Assembly: GCA_003550325.1 (NCBI GenBank)
Contig: QKWP01000604.1
Coordinates: forward strand, 58,563 to 122,562
Source of the DNA: Gigaspora rosea
Lineage: Eukaryota; Glomeromycota; Glomeromycetes; Diversisporales; Gigasporaceae
Length of the DNA stretch: 64,000 nucleotides
Reading direction: 5' to 3'
A program made the translations under genes and the position numbers. The notes under the pieces are model-generated. The model ran no database searches and was not told the DNA's origin. It saw only the letters and a program-made list of their open reading frames with translations. Below, piece after piece: positions 47,583 through 59,342 of the stretch (position 1 is its first letter; every line of letters begins with the position of its first letter).

Positions 47583-48409
47583 TTTGTTCATTGTTTACAT
47601 TGGTTAAAAAATAAAAAATGCATTTAACAATCTATCTAACAAGATTAGATAATCACTTTACCTCTTATCAATAGCTCCTTCGAAAATGTCGATAGAATTT
47701 TAATAATAGTTTTAAATATCTAGTTAAAAATTCGAATATTAAATCATCTTAATAAAGTTTTGTTACTCGAAAATTTAGAAATCTAACCTTTTATCTCAGC
47801 TTCAGCAAATCTCAGCTTCAATTATAACGATTATTAATAAACCTGTTAACAGTTTTAGTACGTACATATCAATAAACCTATCTTTTTAAATATATTACAA
47901 ATTTTGCTCTTTATTATTGGACCTTGGTCTATATTTTATAATGGTAAAATATAACTGATAAAGTTAAGGTCATCTAATTTGAGTGCTAGTATTTACTACG
48001 TAATCTTAACGTTAATCGTCAGTGAAAACTACTAGACATTATAGCTTCTGTATGGAAATTTACAGAATCGGAAGAAAAAAAAAGTGGGTTTCAAGAAAAT
48101 TTCTATTCTAAGAAATCGCAGCTTTTTATCAATCATTTTTGGTGGAATACCAATGGTCATCATGACTAAAACAACTATGTCATTTATAAACAACTATTTA
48201 TTATTTCTCAATGATTTGTTTATGCTTTAAGCTACATTTAACTTCTGATAACTTTGACTTGTTTAACTTTTTGGATAATAGCACTCTAAGATGATTTATA
48301 CTAGCGCGCAGGAAACTTTACCCAAAAACGTGTGAATTCACATGTTACTAATTTGTTACCACATTTGCGATGAAGAAAAATCGGGAGATCAGGTGCATTA
48401 ATACTTGTT

Positions 48410-48564
48410 ATTGTATGGGTATGTAGTGAATAACCGTGGCCGAAGGTCACGGGTTATTCATATACCCATACAATAACTATATTATTTCACGGTGTCTGAC
48501 GTACAATCCCGTGCAATAACCAAATGAAAAAAGCACGGGTTGTTACATAAGACCCGTGGAATAA
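48410..48564. mobile_element. MITE, GGGTTATTCA family
   Basis: Inserted in block II relative to blocks I (about 38080) and III (about 55558). The ends are ATTGTATGGGTATG and ACCCGTGGAATAAT. It contains a GGGTTATTCATATACCC hairpin and the CGGTGTCTGACGTACAATCC segment. A related copy in opposite orientation lies at 58120-58330. The exact boundaries and target duplication are uncertain. Confidence 0.68.
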
Positions 48565-48696
48565 TTTGATAAATCAAACAATCTTGAAATCAACGATGAA
48601 TCATAGAAGCCAATGTACTGCACAATCTAGTTTATTCCTTCGTATTTAAGGATAGCAAACTACAGTATATGAGTAAGCTTTTTGTACATATACTTT

Positions 48697-48945
48697 GATT
48701 GTCCGGAGCGTAGCGGAGGACTTTAAAGGTTTACGTATGGTGATAAAAAAGTTACGTTTTTGATGCATCAATAGTTACATTTTTGATTTTTTTTAAGCCA
48801 TTGCATCAAAAACATAACTTTGAAAATTCATGTCTGTCCGCATGCGTATCTAAATTAGTACTTTAGTGTAACAAAAACAAATACGTTTTTATAACATGAT
48901 AATAATTATAGGCTCCGGACACACAATGCTACGCATTTCCTAGTA
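48697..48945. mobile_element. TIR-like insertion with GTCCGGAGC ends
   Basis: Present in block II between TTTGAT and AAAATATCC, which are adjacent in blocks I and III. Ends: TGTCCGGAGCGTAGCGGA and, inverted, TCCGGACACACAATGCTACG. Inside are ATGCATCAA / TTGCATCAA repeats. Non-coding. Confidence 0.65.
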
Positions 48946-49801
48946 AAATATCCTAAAATCAAGTGACTTAAACACATTATTTTTTTAAATATCATTTGGA
49001 TCGTCTTAATTGGACGATTCAAACAATATAAAAATCTTAAATGATTAACTACTTTTGGTTTTAAAATATTGTTATTAAAAAAGAAATATTCAAAAAGCAT
49101 GATTTACAGGTTTTCTCTTCCCGTCACTAATATAAGATCCATTATATTTTAAAGAGAATTTACATAAAATGTGCAATTATAGAAAGTGTAGTTTTGCTAT
49201 GATTGGGCTGCCTTGACAGTAATTAGGTCATCTCCAAAACAAGTTAGTTGATGCATTATTTCCGCAGATTTTTATATTAATAAAAATTTGTCACATGATT
49301 TTAATAAAAAATTTGCGGAAAATTTTTCCGTCAGTGATTACATAGTACGTACCTGCCGGATAAACTTTTAATGAGGCTAAGTTTTTAGGTAAATTGTTTC
49401 GGCATTTTTTTTTCCAAATTGATTTGTTACATGAGTTCAGGAGTTATATGATCCAAACCCAGTGTGCATTATTAAGGAATCTAGAAATCCAACGGCAAAT
49501 TTTTTCACTGCGCTCAGAACAATAAATTTGCATTTTGTAATTAATATATTTTATGTTATTATTAATGTATTTTGCTGTTTAAATCTACAGCAGTGGTAAT
49601 AATGGCATTGTTTACTTAAATGGAAATAAAAATATCTTAAAGAAATACATATTTTTGCGATGACAAAAAAAAGCCTTGAATAAATATAGAAATCCGAATT
49701 AAACTTTGTGACATATAGGCGAGCTAAAAATATATCAATAATGATGGATTTAATTTTATTACATGTTAAATTTTAGTCATTAAAAGTTTATTAATATAAC
49801 G

Positions 49802-50839
49802 ATGCCAACAGATACTATTAAACCATACTTAGTTACAGACGTTTTATAAAGATTTTTAAAATTCTCGATACTCATGATTTACTTTCTGCACTTTTAGTTA
49901 ATCGAGAATGGAGTCAAGTTGCTGTTCCAATATATTGGAGAGCTCCTTTCAGTTATAAGAAAAAAAGAAGCATACTAGCATTAAAAATTTATAATTTATT
50001 TATTGATCAAAAAAACAATACAAATTACTCGTCACAGGCTACAATTCAAACCCTTCCAACACTTTACGATTATCCATTTTTCCTTAATTATACAAACTTA
50101 CTGGAGCTTGATAAAGGGATCATATATGTTTAAAATGCTAACAAGTCGTGATGTACCATAATAACGGTACAAATAAAGAACGCATTTATGGTTTATGGAC
50201 AAAATCATGATATGATCCAATATTCATTTCTCTTGTTCATGTCGAAATACATGCTCCTTTTCCAACAAATTGGGTCATTAAGGCATTGGCTGATAATTGC
50301 ACAAAATTGTTACGTATGCTTATAATTATTCTTAGGCGTTAAATTTAACAATAAAAATTCTTTTAGTAAAATACTGTATTTTCAATTCATTTTCTCTCGT
50401 CATACCTCGATATTAATCTTTACGATAATTGTGTTGAAGAATAACTCAATTATCTTAATAAATTTTTCTTTGCTCAGAAACGCCTTTCAAGTACTCGGTT
50501 GTATTTCCCAATGGTCCTGAGAAAATGTTAATCAACATATTGAAATCCCAACACGAATCATTAAACACCTCGAACTTGCCAAGTGAAACTTCAACGATTG
50601 TGATTGGAAATGATTGAAAAAATGTCAATACTTGACCGAATTTGCAATGACAAACCCTCAACCTCAAGTCATCGATATTTTAGATCTTGAAATGATTTTT
50701 ATAGCTTGAAAATATCAAAAATTCTAAAATTACGAGTACACATCGGCATTTTGATAAGATCGATAAAATTTCTTTGGTATCTAATTTTTATTTCCATCCA
50801 GAAAAATTTTTAGTGGATCAATATCATGATGATTCTTAA
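49802..50839 (+). pseudogene. F-box pseudogene, block II
   Basis: Collinear with the F-box genes at 39030 and 56507. A 1-base deletion after GACGTTTTA gives a stop near codon 16 (49847). Further losses occur near 50085 (9 bases) and 50128-50160, and many indels lie in exon 2. The F-box and LRR-like segments are still recognisable by translation in pieces. It is not functional as a full protein. Confidence 0.87.
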
Positions 50840-50940
50840 ATTGTAATCAAAAATCAAACTTTTTCTCTTCACCTTTTTTTTTTTGAAAACTCATAATGCA
50901 ATTTACTTTAGTATATTCTAAATTATTAAATTTTTTACGA

Positions 50941-51272
50941 GTTTACTAAAACGCACCACTGGTGCCAATGATTTTCACCAAACACATTTTTTAAATGCAG
51001 TGCAACGTAAAGATCTAACATAAATTTTTTGCCATTTTGAAATTTTTTTCAAAAATACCTTCTAACTCAAAATTTTATCTATGAAACCACCTTCTTTTTT
51101 AAAAAAAAAAATTCCTTGTGAAATTTCACTATATACTTATTACAAACCCTAACCCTAACTATTAACTCTCACTCAACATTTATTAAATTCAATTTTTGTT
51201 TATTTTTTTTATATTGATCTTTACGTAACACCACATACTGGTGTTGAACACCAGTGGTGCGTTTTAGTAAAC
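50941..51272. mobile_element. MITE with GTTTACTAAAACGCACCACTGG ends
   Basis: A 332-bp element with near-perfect inverted termini (GTTTACTAAAACGCACCACT at 50941 and its complement ending 51272). It is absent from blocks I and III. It contains ACCCTAACCCTAAC by chance. It belongs with 10389-10642 and 61607-62390 by the ACCAGTGGTG core. Confidence 0.8.
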
Positions 51273-51684
51273 TTGTTTTTCTTTTTATTATTATACTTAT
51301 CATAAACGGACTTTTGTATACTGTACAATAATTAGATATCACATTCTTATTTTATTTCATTACAACTTATATATTTCAAATAAAATCATGTATAATAAAA
51401 GAAAATTATCGAATATAAAGGTGGTTTACCATGTTTACACGACATTATTACAATGTTATTAATTATGACTTTATCACCAAAATTATATACTACGTATTAC
51501 ATCTCTGAAATAATATCGCTAAAACTAGAAAGAATCACAATCATTATCCATATCAATTGATCAGTGATTCGCTTTTGAACATTAAACGGATTACACAAAA
51601 CCCGTATTTTGATTGACTGCATTGTGTGACGTATCGATATATATAAATTTCTGTTACGACTGTAATATTTATTTAAAAAAATCT

Positions 51685-53561
51685 ATGGATGATATAATTA
51701 AATTCGAACAATATTTGAAATCTGCTGAAAATGGTAATTCGAGTGGGCAAAATAACCTTGATACCTGCTATCAGAATTGCATAGGCACAACCAAGTATGA
51801 AATAAAGGCATTTGAGTGGTATTTGAAATCTGCTGAAAATGGTAATTCGTATGGGCAAAGTAACCTTGGATTCTGCTATCGGAATGGCATAGGCACAAAC
51901 AAGGATGAAAGAAAGGCATTTGAGTGGTATTTGAAATCTGCTGAAAAAGGTGATTCATATGGGCAACGTAACCTTGGAGTTTGCTATCAGAATGGCATAG
52001 GCACAACCAAGGATGAAAGAAAGGCATTTGAGTGGTATTTGAAATCTGCTGAAAATGGTAATTCAGAAGGGCAAAATAACCTAGGATTCTGCTATCGAAA
52101 TGGCATAGGCACAACCAAGGATGAAAAAAAGGCATTTGAGTGGTATTTGAAATCTGCTGAAGGTGGCAATTATCTTGGACAATATAATATTGGAATGTGC
52201 TATGAGGAAGGAATAGGTACTAACAAAGATGAAAATAAGGCATTTGAATGGTATCTAAAATCTTCTGAAAATGAGTATTCTAGTGGACAACGTAAAGTTG
52301 GAATATGTTATCGAAATGGCTATGGAACATCTCCTAATCAGGAAAAGGCTTTTGAATGGCTACAAAAAGCAAAAAATAAATTTCAAGTAAAATTAGATTA
52401 TAAAAATATTGATGATAAAAATATTGATGATTCTCTAAAAGAATCACTACCTGAAAATAATATTTCATGGATTCCATTTAATGAATTAGAATTTATAAAA
52501 GAAATTGGTAAAGGCGGATTTGCCACAGTGTATTTGGCTATTTGGCGTCCACTTACAAATAATGATATCCATCACATTATTGTTGCACTTAAATTATTTC
52601 ATGGCTCAAAAAACAGCTGTAAGGAACTTATAAAAGAAGTAATTATTCATTTTATCTAATAATTATTGTTGTTATTTGTATTTATAATTTATTAATATAA
52701 CTAAAGTTAGTTGCATATTCAAATATTGGAAGTAAAAACCCCACATTTTTGCAATGTCATGGAATTTCAAAAGATAGAAACACAGATAAGTATATTTTAG
52801 TTATGCAATATGCTCCAATGGGATCTTTACGTGATAATCTTTATGAAGTTGTACAAATGAGTTGGGAGAAAAAACTGAATTTATTATCATATATTGCATC
52901 TGATCTTGAATTAATTCATTCGAATAATATTGTTCATTGTGATTTGCATAGTGGTAATATATTTCAAAACGATTTATATAATGCTTATATTGGTGATTTG
53001 GGAATTTCAATATCAATGAATAAAACATTAGACCAACCTGATGGAATTTATGGAGCATTACCTTATGTGGCTCCTGAAGTCTTGCAAGGAAAATCGTATA
53101 CTCAAGCATCAGATGTTTATTCTTTTGGGATGATCATGTGGGAAATCTCTTCTGGAAATCCTGTATTTTTTGAATATAATGATGATAAAGAACTAGCATT
53201 GGGAATTTATGCTGGCTTAAGACCAACTATTGTTAAAGGTACAGCATCGTGCTATGAAACCCTTTTAAAGAAGTGTTGGGATACAGATCCAGAGAAGCGA
53301 CCAACTGCTAAAGAAATTCATAAAATTATTTTAAGTTGGAAAAACGATGATAAAATTTTATCTGAATTTTTAAGATCTGATAAAGAAATAGTTATCAAAA
53401 GTAAAATTAGTAAAATTGATTTTGATTTTAATACAATTTATACTAGTAAGTTTATTAATTATGCTAATCAGAAATCAACTAAGAATGAAATTAATTTTGA
53501 TAATAATATTTCTATTAAAAATATTGTTAGTAAACCTGTAGAAGAATTAGACTTTGATTAA
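51685..53561 (+). CDS. Sel1-repeat protein kinase, intact, block II
   Basis: Two exons, 51685-52638 and 52707-53561, with a 68-bp phase-0 GT-AG intron, give 602 aa without a break. Residues 10-225 are six 36-residue Sel1-like repeats (YLKSAENGNS.GQ.NLG.CY.NGIGT.KDE.KAFEW), a helical solenoid for protein binding. The kinase domain starts near 262 (WIPFNELEFI). It shows GKGGFATV 275-282, VALK with Lys303, HCDLHSGN with catalytic Asp397 and Asn402, DLG with Asp415 for DFG, APE and DVYSFG. It is a probably active TKL-type Ser/Thr kinase, with Sel1 repeats acting as docking platform or input domain (inference). The start is the ATG directly before the first repeat, kept in all copies. This is the only full-length Sel1-kinase of the three. 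Confidence 0.9.
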
Positions 53562-54972
53562 CTTTAGTTTTTATACGTTTATGTATCTTTAAATTTATTT
53601 TTAAAATCAAATTACATTTTTAAATGATATATTTAATGATCTACAATTCGCAGCCATCAGCATATTTTTCACGGATTATTCAAAAATTCTTTATAGCGTA
53701 ACTGTTACAGTATGCCTTCAAATAAAAAAATGTCCGATATCGATATATAGTTTGATCATAAAGTGAAATCATCTAATTCGCGTTCTGTCAAAATCTTAAT
53801 ATAATCTTAACACATTATGCTATATTGCATTCATTGTTGTCTTATTGAAATTAGAACTATTATTAAATGAAAGTAAAATATAGATCGAGAACAATAATTG
53901 TTAATCTTAAACCCTGATGCTAATGTAGACCATACATTATGAATTATAAGATATTCAGGCAACCTCCAAAAACTGGGCCATGTGGTTAGAACAGAAGCTG
54001 CGGCATGTACAATTATATGTTCCAATAATTTATGCAACTTTCTTCTCTGAGACAGAAAAAATAAATAACAAATGCCGTGGCTGCGGTGCAAATCCAGTTT
54101 TTTGAAGTCGTCTGGACATCTCGTGAATGATAACTTCAATTTTAAAGTATCAAGAGAGAGATTTTAAAAAATAGGCTTTGGTGTAGTAATTGTAGTAACA
54201 GTGTTGTTAATTGGACTAAGTAGGCTTGAAATTGGATAGATATCCAATTCCAATTGGACTGTATCCAACCAATTAATAACTTGTTAAATAGTTATTATTT
54301 TAATAGAATTATAAGATTGAATAATAATACTTAAATCTTTATACATATTAATTATATGTTATAGTATAGCAGAAACTATCTATACTAAAAGAATAGAGAA
54401 TGATAGTTAGTTTAAGTGTATAAATAATAGCTTACCGAAATAATTAGATTAAAAAAATATACAACTATCTCGAAATATTTTAATTGCTGATTCACATAAG
54501 AAGGATAGCATTTCATAGATGCAAATTACTATTAAATTTATTATATTTATGAAATATTTTTTTCCTCTATAGCTAACTTTTTTTTTTATTATGTTAATGT
54601 ACTTTATGAAAAATATAGAGAATACTTTTTTATAAATAATGTAAAAAAAATTTTGAAATTGTCTAGTAGTTAAAAAGATATTATACTGTATCTTATTTTT
54701 TGTAACTATATAGAATTTTTATAAGTGTGTAGAGGAAAAAAGTTTTCATTCATATATAAAAAACATAGAAATTATACTTTCGTAATTTATAAAATCCAAT
54801 TGTCGTGCCTGAAGTTGACACTGCCTGAAGTTATAACTTCAGGTGCCTGAAATTGCACTTGACTGAAATTAGCCCTTGAAATTAGATCATCTTACACGCG
54901 TTAGCCTGTAATTTCAGGCAAGTGTAACTTCAAATGCTTGAAGCTGTAACTTCAAGCAAATGCTAACTTCAG
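53562..54972. other. 3' flank of block II and hairpin repeats
   Basis: 53562-54300 matches 42544-43290. 54300-54790 is A+T-rich, with a stretch (TAGTATAGCAGAAACTATC at 54362) repeated at the window end (63957). 54800-54972 is a compact cluster of direct and inverted CCTGAAGTT/AACTTCAGG motifs bounded by GTCGTGCCTGAAGT and ACTTCAGGTACGA, probably a MITE. The ORF 53831-54139 is not conserved. Confidence 0.6.
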
Positions 54973-56506
54973 GTACGAAACAATTATTAATAAACCTGTT
55001 AACAATTTTAGTACGTAAATATCAATAAAACTATCATTTTAAATATAAAGTACAGTATGCTTCCAAGATATCTAAGACATTTTGCTCTTTATTATTGGAC
55101 CTTGGTCCATGCCGCAATGTATTTTATTATGGCAAAATATAACTGATTTGAGTGCTAGTATTTGCTACGTAATCTTAACGTTAATCGTCAGAAATACGAA
55201 ATCGGAAAAAAAAGTGGGTTTCAAGAAAATTTCTATTCTAAGTAGTCATAAACTCCGGCATATGGTATATGACGTTATAAAAGCTTTTTATCAATCACTT
55301 TTGGTGGAATACCAATACTGTAGTTATCATGACTAAAACAATATGTCATTTATAAACAAATATTTATTATGTCTCAATGATTTGTCTATAAGCTTTAAGC
55401 TACATTTAACTTCTGATAACTTTGATTTATTTAACCTTTTGAGGATAAGACTCTAAGATGATTTGTACTAGCGCACAGGAAAATTTACATTACTTTACAC
55501 CAAAAACATGTGAATTCACATGTTACTAGTTTGTATCGTGTGATCATGTGCATTATTTGATAAATAAAACAATCGTGAAATCTTAACGATGAATCATAGA
55601 AGCCAATGTACTGTACAGTCTAGTTTACTCCTTCGCATTTAAGGATAACAAACTACCGTATATGAGTAAATTATACTTTTTGTATATATACCTTTATAAA
55701 ATATCCTAAGATAAGTGGCTTAAACACATTATTTTTTAAATATCATTTGGATCATCTTAATGGGACGATTCAAACAATATAAAAATCTTAAATGTTTAAC
55801 TACTTTTGATTTTAAAATATTGTTATTAAAAAAGGAATATTCAAAAAGAATGATTTACAGGTTTTCTCTTCCCGTCATTAATATAGGATCCACTGTGTTT
55901 TAAATAAAACTTGCATTTATAGAAAGTGTTAGTTTTGTTATGATCGGCAGTAATTAGGTCATCTCCAAAACAATAAAGTTAATTCCGCAGATTGTTATAT
56001 TAATAAAAATTTGTCACATGAATCTAATAAAATCTGCGGAAATTTTTTCCACCAATGATTACATAATACGTATCTTCCGTATAAACTTTATGAGACAAAG
56101 TTTTTAGGTAAATACAAATAGATTTGTTACACGAGTTCAAGAGTTAGATGATCCAAAACCAGTGTGCATCATTAAGGAATCTAGAAATTTCTAGCGACAA
56201 AATTTTTTCACTGCGCTCAGAACAATAAATTTGCATTATGCAATTAAATGTATTGTATGTTATTATTAATGTATTTTTGCTGTTTAAATTTACAGCAATG
56301 GTAATAATGGCATTGTTTACTTAATGGAAATAAAAATATCTTAAGGAAATACATATTTTTGCGATGACCAAAAAAAAAGCCTTGAATAAATATAGAAATC
56401 CGAATTAAACTTTATGACATATGGCGAGCTAAAAATATATAAATAATGATGGATTTAATTTTATTACTTGTTAAGTTTTGTTTATTAAAAGTTTATTAAT
56501 ATAACG
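54973..56506. repeat. intergenic region upstream of F-box gene, block III
   Basis: Colinear with 37550-39029 and 47830-49801. Block III starts here: no DUF202 copy precedes it. The ORF at 55082-55336 is not open in the other copies. Confidence 0.65.
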
Positions 56507-57592
56507 ATGCCAACTGATACTATTAAAACATACCTAGTTACAGACGTTTTGATAAAGATTTTTAAAATTCTCGATACTCATGATTTACTTTCTGCACTTT
56601 TAGTTAATCGAGAATGGTGTCAAGTTGCTGTTCCAATGTATTGGAGAGCTCCTTTCAGTTATAAGAAAAAAAGAAGCATACTAGCATTAAAAATTTATAA
56701 TTTATTTATTGATCAAAAAAACAACCCAAATTATTCGTCACAAACTACAATTCAAAACCTTCCAACACTTTACGATTATCCACTTTTCCTTAAAGAACTC
56801 AATTATACAAACTTACTGGAACTTGATAAAGAGATCATAAATATTGATGCAATATTTAAAATGTTAACAAGTCGTGGTGTCCATCTGAATACTTTTATTA
56901 TGGATAATAGTGGTACAAATAAAGAACGCATTTATGGTTTATGGACAAAATCATGCTATGCTCCAATATTCAGTTCTCTTGTTCATGCCGAAATACATGC
57001 TCCTTTTCCAAAAAATTGTGTCATTAAGGCATTAGCTGATAATTGCACAAAATTGGTATGTACGCTTATAATTATTCTTAAGTGTTAAAGTTAACAATAA
57101 TAATTCTTATAGTAAATATTTCATTTTCTCTAGTCATACCTCGATATTAATCTTTATGATAATTGTATTGTCCGTGTTGAAGAATTACTCAATTATCTTA
57201 ATGAACTTTTTTCTGTTCAGAAACGCCTTTCAAATATTCGGTTAGTATTTCCCAATGGTCCTGGAAAAAAGCTAATCAACATATTGAAATCCCAACTCGA
57301 ATCTTTTAAACACCTTGAACTTGCCAAGTGGAACTTTAACTTTAATGATTGTGATTGGAAATGGTTGAAAAAATGTCCAAACTTGACCGAATTTGCAATG
57401 ACAAATCCTCAAACTCAAGTCACTGATATTTTAGGCCTTGAATATAATTTTTATCCTTTGAAAATATCAAAAAATTCTAAAATTACGACTACACATTGGC
57501 ATTTTGATAAGATCGATAAAATTTCTTTAGTATCAAATTTTTATTTCCATTCAGAAAAACTTTTAGTGGATCAATATCATGATGATTCTTAA
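56507..57592 (+). CDS. F-box protein, block III
   Basis: Exons 56507-57055 and 57134-57592 with a 78-bp phase-0 intron give 335 aa. The F-box lies at residues 1-50 (YLVTDVLIKIFKILDTHDLL, NREWCQVAVPMYWRAPF). The C-terminal part is Leu-rich as in the block I gene, with a two-residue expansion (WNFNFNDCDW). It differs from the block I protein at about a dozen positions and has no break. A presumed SCF substrate receptor; the target is unknown. Confidence 0.86.
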
Positions 57593-57808
57593 ATTGTAAT
57601 CAAAAATCAAACTTTTTTTTCACTTTTTTTTTTTTTGAAAACTCAATGCAATTTACTTTAGTATATTCTAAATTATTAATTTTTTCATTATTATACTTAT
57701 CATAAAAGGACTTTTATATACAATAATTAGATATCGCATTCTTATTTTATTTCATTATAACTTACATATTTTCAAATAAAAATATCGATATAAATAAATT
57801 TGATTTTA

Positions 57809-57987
57809 TTGTACACTTCTTATGTGAGCACCTAGCCATTTTATGCATGTGATTGGGTCAATTCTAATACATGATACACAAACTTTGTTCACCTCCGATA
57901 GGAGGTGAACAAAATTTATGTATCACGTTTAGAAATGACCCAATAAGATGCAGAAAATGGCTAGGTGCTTACGTCAAAAATGTACAA
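57809..57987. mobile_element. 179-bp palindromic MITE, TA-flanked
   Basis: Arms TTGTACAC.TCTTATGTGAGC and the inverted partner ending TGTACAA, with TA on both sides. Inner arms (GCACCTAGCCATTTT; GACCCAAT; GTTCACCTCC) pair to a short loop near 57897. Non-coding, absent from blocks I and II. TA flanks suggest a Tc1/mariner relation. Confidence 0.8.
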
Positions 57988-58119
57988 TAACAAGTATTTA
58001 TGGTTTACCATGTTTTACACGATATTATTTCAGTGTTAGTTAATTATGGCTTTCATCCCAAAATTATATACTACGTATTACACTCACTAAAACTAGAGAA
58101 TCATCCGGTTTAGAATCAT

Positions 58120-58330
58120 TATTGTACGGGTCTTATGTGACAACCCGTGCATTTTTCATTTACTTATTGGCACGGGATTGTTACGTCAGACACCGTACAA
58201 TAAGATAGTTATTATATGGGTATGTTGAATAACCCGTTACATACACGGGTTCATATTTAAATCCCGTGCCTTCGGCACGGAATATGAACCCGTGTGTAAC
58301 TGGATTATTCACTACACCCCATACAATAAC
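58120..58330. mobile_element. MITE, GGGTTATTCA family, second copy
   Basis: The reverse-complement relative of 48410-48564. Shared parts are ATTGTACGGGTCTTATGT, TTACGTCAGACACCGTACAA and the GGGTTCATATT hairpin. Ends ACGGGT / ACCCCATACAAT. The target duplication is not clear. Confidence 0.72.
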
Positions 58331-58387
58331 TATTATTTATCATATGGGGATTGATCAGAGATTCGTGTCTATCTGCATATTTTGAAC

Positions 58388-59232
58388 TAGGGATGGGTTC
58401 GGTCAGCTAGGTCAGCTATCGGTCAGCTACCATCGACTATCGACTACCAGCCGGCTATAGCCGGCTATAGCCGATAAATTACTTGATCAAAATTTTCAAT
58501 CAAACATATAATCAAGTGCTAAATAATTATATTTTTATATGTTACACAGTTATACATATTAGAGTACCCTAGCCATGGAGAAAAAAGTTCGGGCCACAAA
58601 ATAATCAAAATATTGAAGATCCGATCTACATTTCAAAAAAGCTAATTCTGGTCAAATTTGAAGATCATTTGGCCTATTGGAGATGAGTTTAAAACTCATC
58701 CACAATAGGGCAAACGATTTGCAAATTTGACCAGAATTAGATTATTTTGACCGTTAAAATTTCACTATCACGTGATTATTGGCCAATAAAATAACGAGAA
58801 CAGATGTAACGTATCACAAGCGGAAGATCAAAACAAAACGTTTGCTTTTTCAAATTTGAATAAGAAATCACCTTTCGCACTCTAACAAAAAAAATTCCTT
58901 GCGCAATTCTACAATATGTTTTACTAACATCAAGACCTATAGGAACCATAGCACTAACTTAAAACGATCTTGAAGTTTTTTGGGCATAGTCACGTGACAG
59001 TGTAAAAGTGAAGGCGATCCTGGGAAGATGGAAGATGCTAGGGTATTTCTTTCAATAATTCTATATAATTTGTACACTGCATGCTGAATTAAGCAATAAT
59101 CATGATTTATCAGCCAGGAAATAAAAAATTTGGTATCGGCTAACCGGTCAGCTAAGCCGTTATAGTCGACTACATCGACTACGGCTATAGCTGATCGGCT
59201 AGCGGACTATTAGCTGACCGAACCCATCCCTA
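58388..59232. mobile_element. 845-bp hAT-like MITE
   Basis: Termini TAGGGATGGGTTCGGTCAGC and its inverted complement. It is flanked by TTTTGAAC at 58380-58387 and 59233-59240, an exact 8-bp target duplication. Subterminal parts are full of CGGCTA/TAGCCG and TCAGCT motifs. A further inverted pair (TACCCTAGC at 58565; GCTAGGGTA near 59037) and an inner palindrome around 58690 suggest an older element nested inside. No ORF is present. Confidence 0.88.
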
Positions 59233-59342
59233 TTTTGAACAAATTGAACGGATTACACAAAATCTCGTATTATTGACTGACTGCATTGTGTGACATATCG
59301 ATATATATATATATATCTGTAATATTTATTTAAAAAAAATCT

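Larger units (their letters stand above)
47583..49801. other. intergenic region of block II with two inserted elements
   Basis: Homologous to 36738-39029. It includes two insertions annotated separately (48410-48564, 48697-48945). The minus-strand ORF at 48906-49100 crosses an insertion edge and is not a gene. Confidence 0.6.
57593..59342. other. intergenic, F-box to Sel1-kinase (block III)
   Basis: Homologous to the 470-bp interval of block I but expanded by three insertions annotated separately (57809-57987, 58120-58330, 58388-59232). The rest has no gene. Confidence 0.65.

Noticed and set aside
51150..51175. ACCCTAACCCTAAC as a telomeric relic
   Set aside because: Only two units, inside a MITE with clear inverted ends.
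52801..53109. Minus-strand ORFs opposite the Sel1-kinases (also 51698-52135, 41783-42091, 59253-59733)
   Set aside because: They are shadows of the repeats and the kinase frame and vary with the sense gene.
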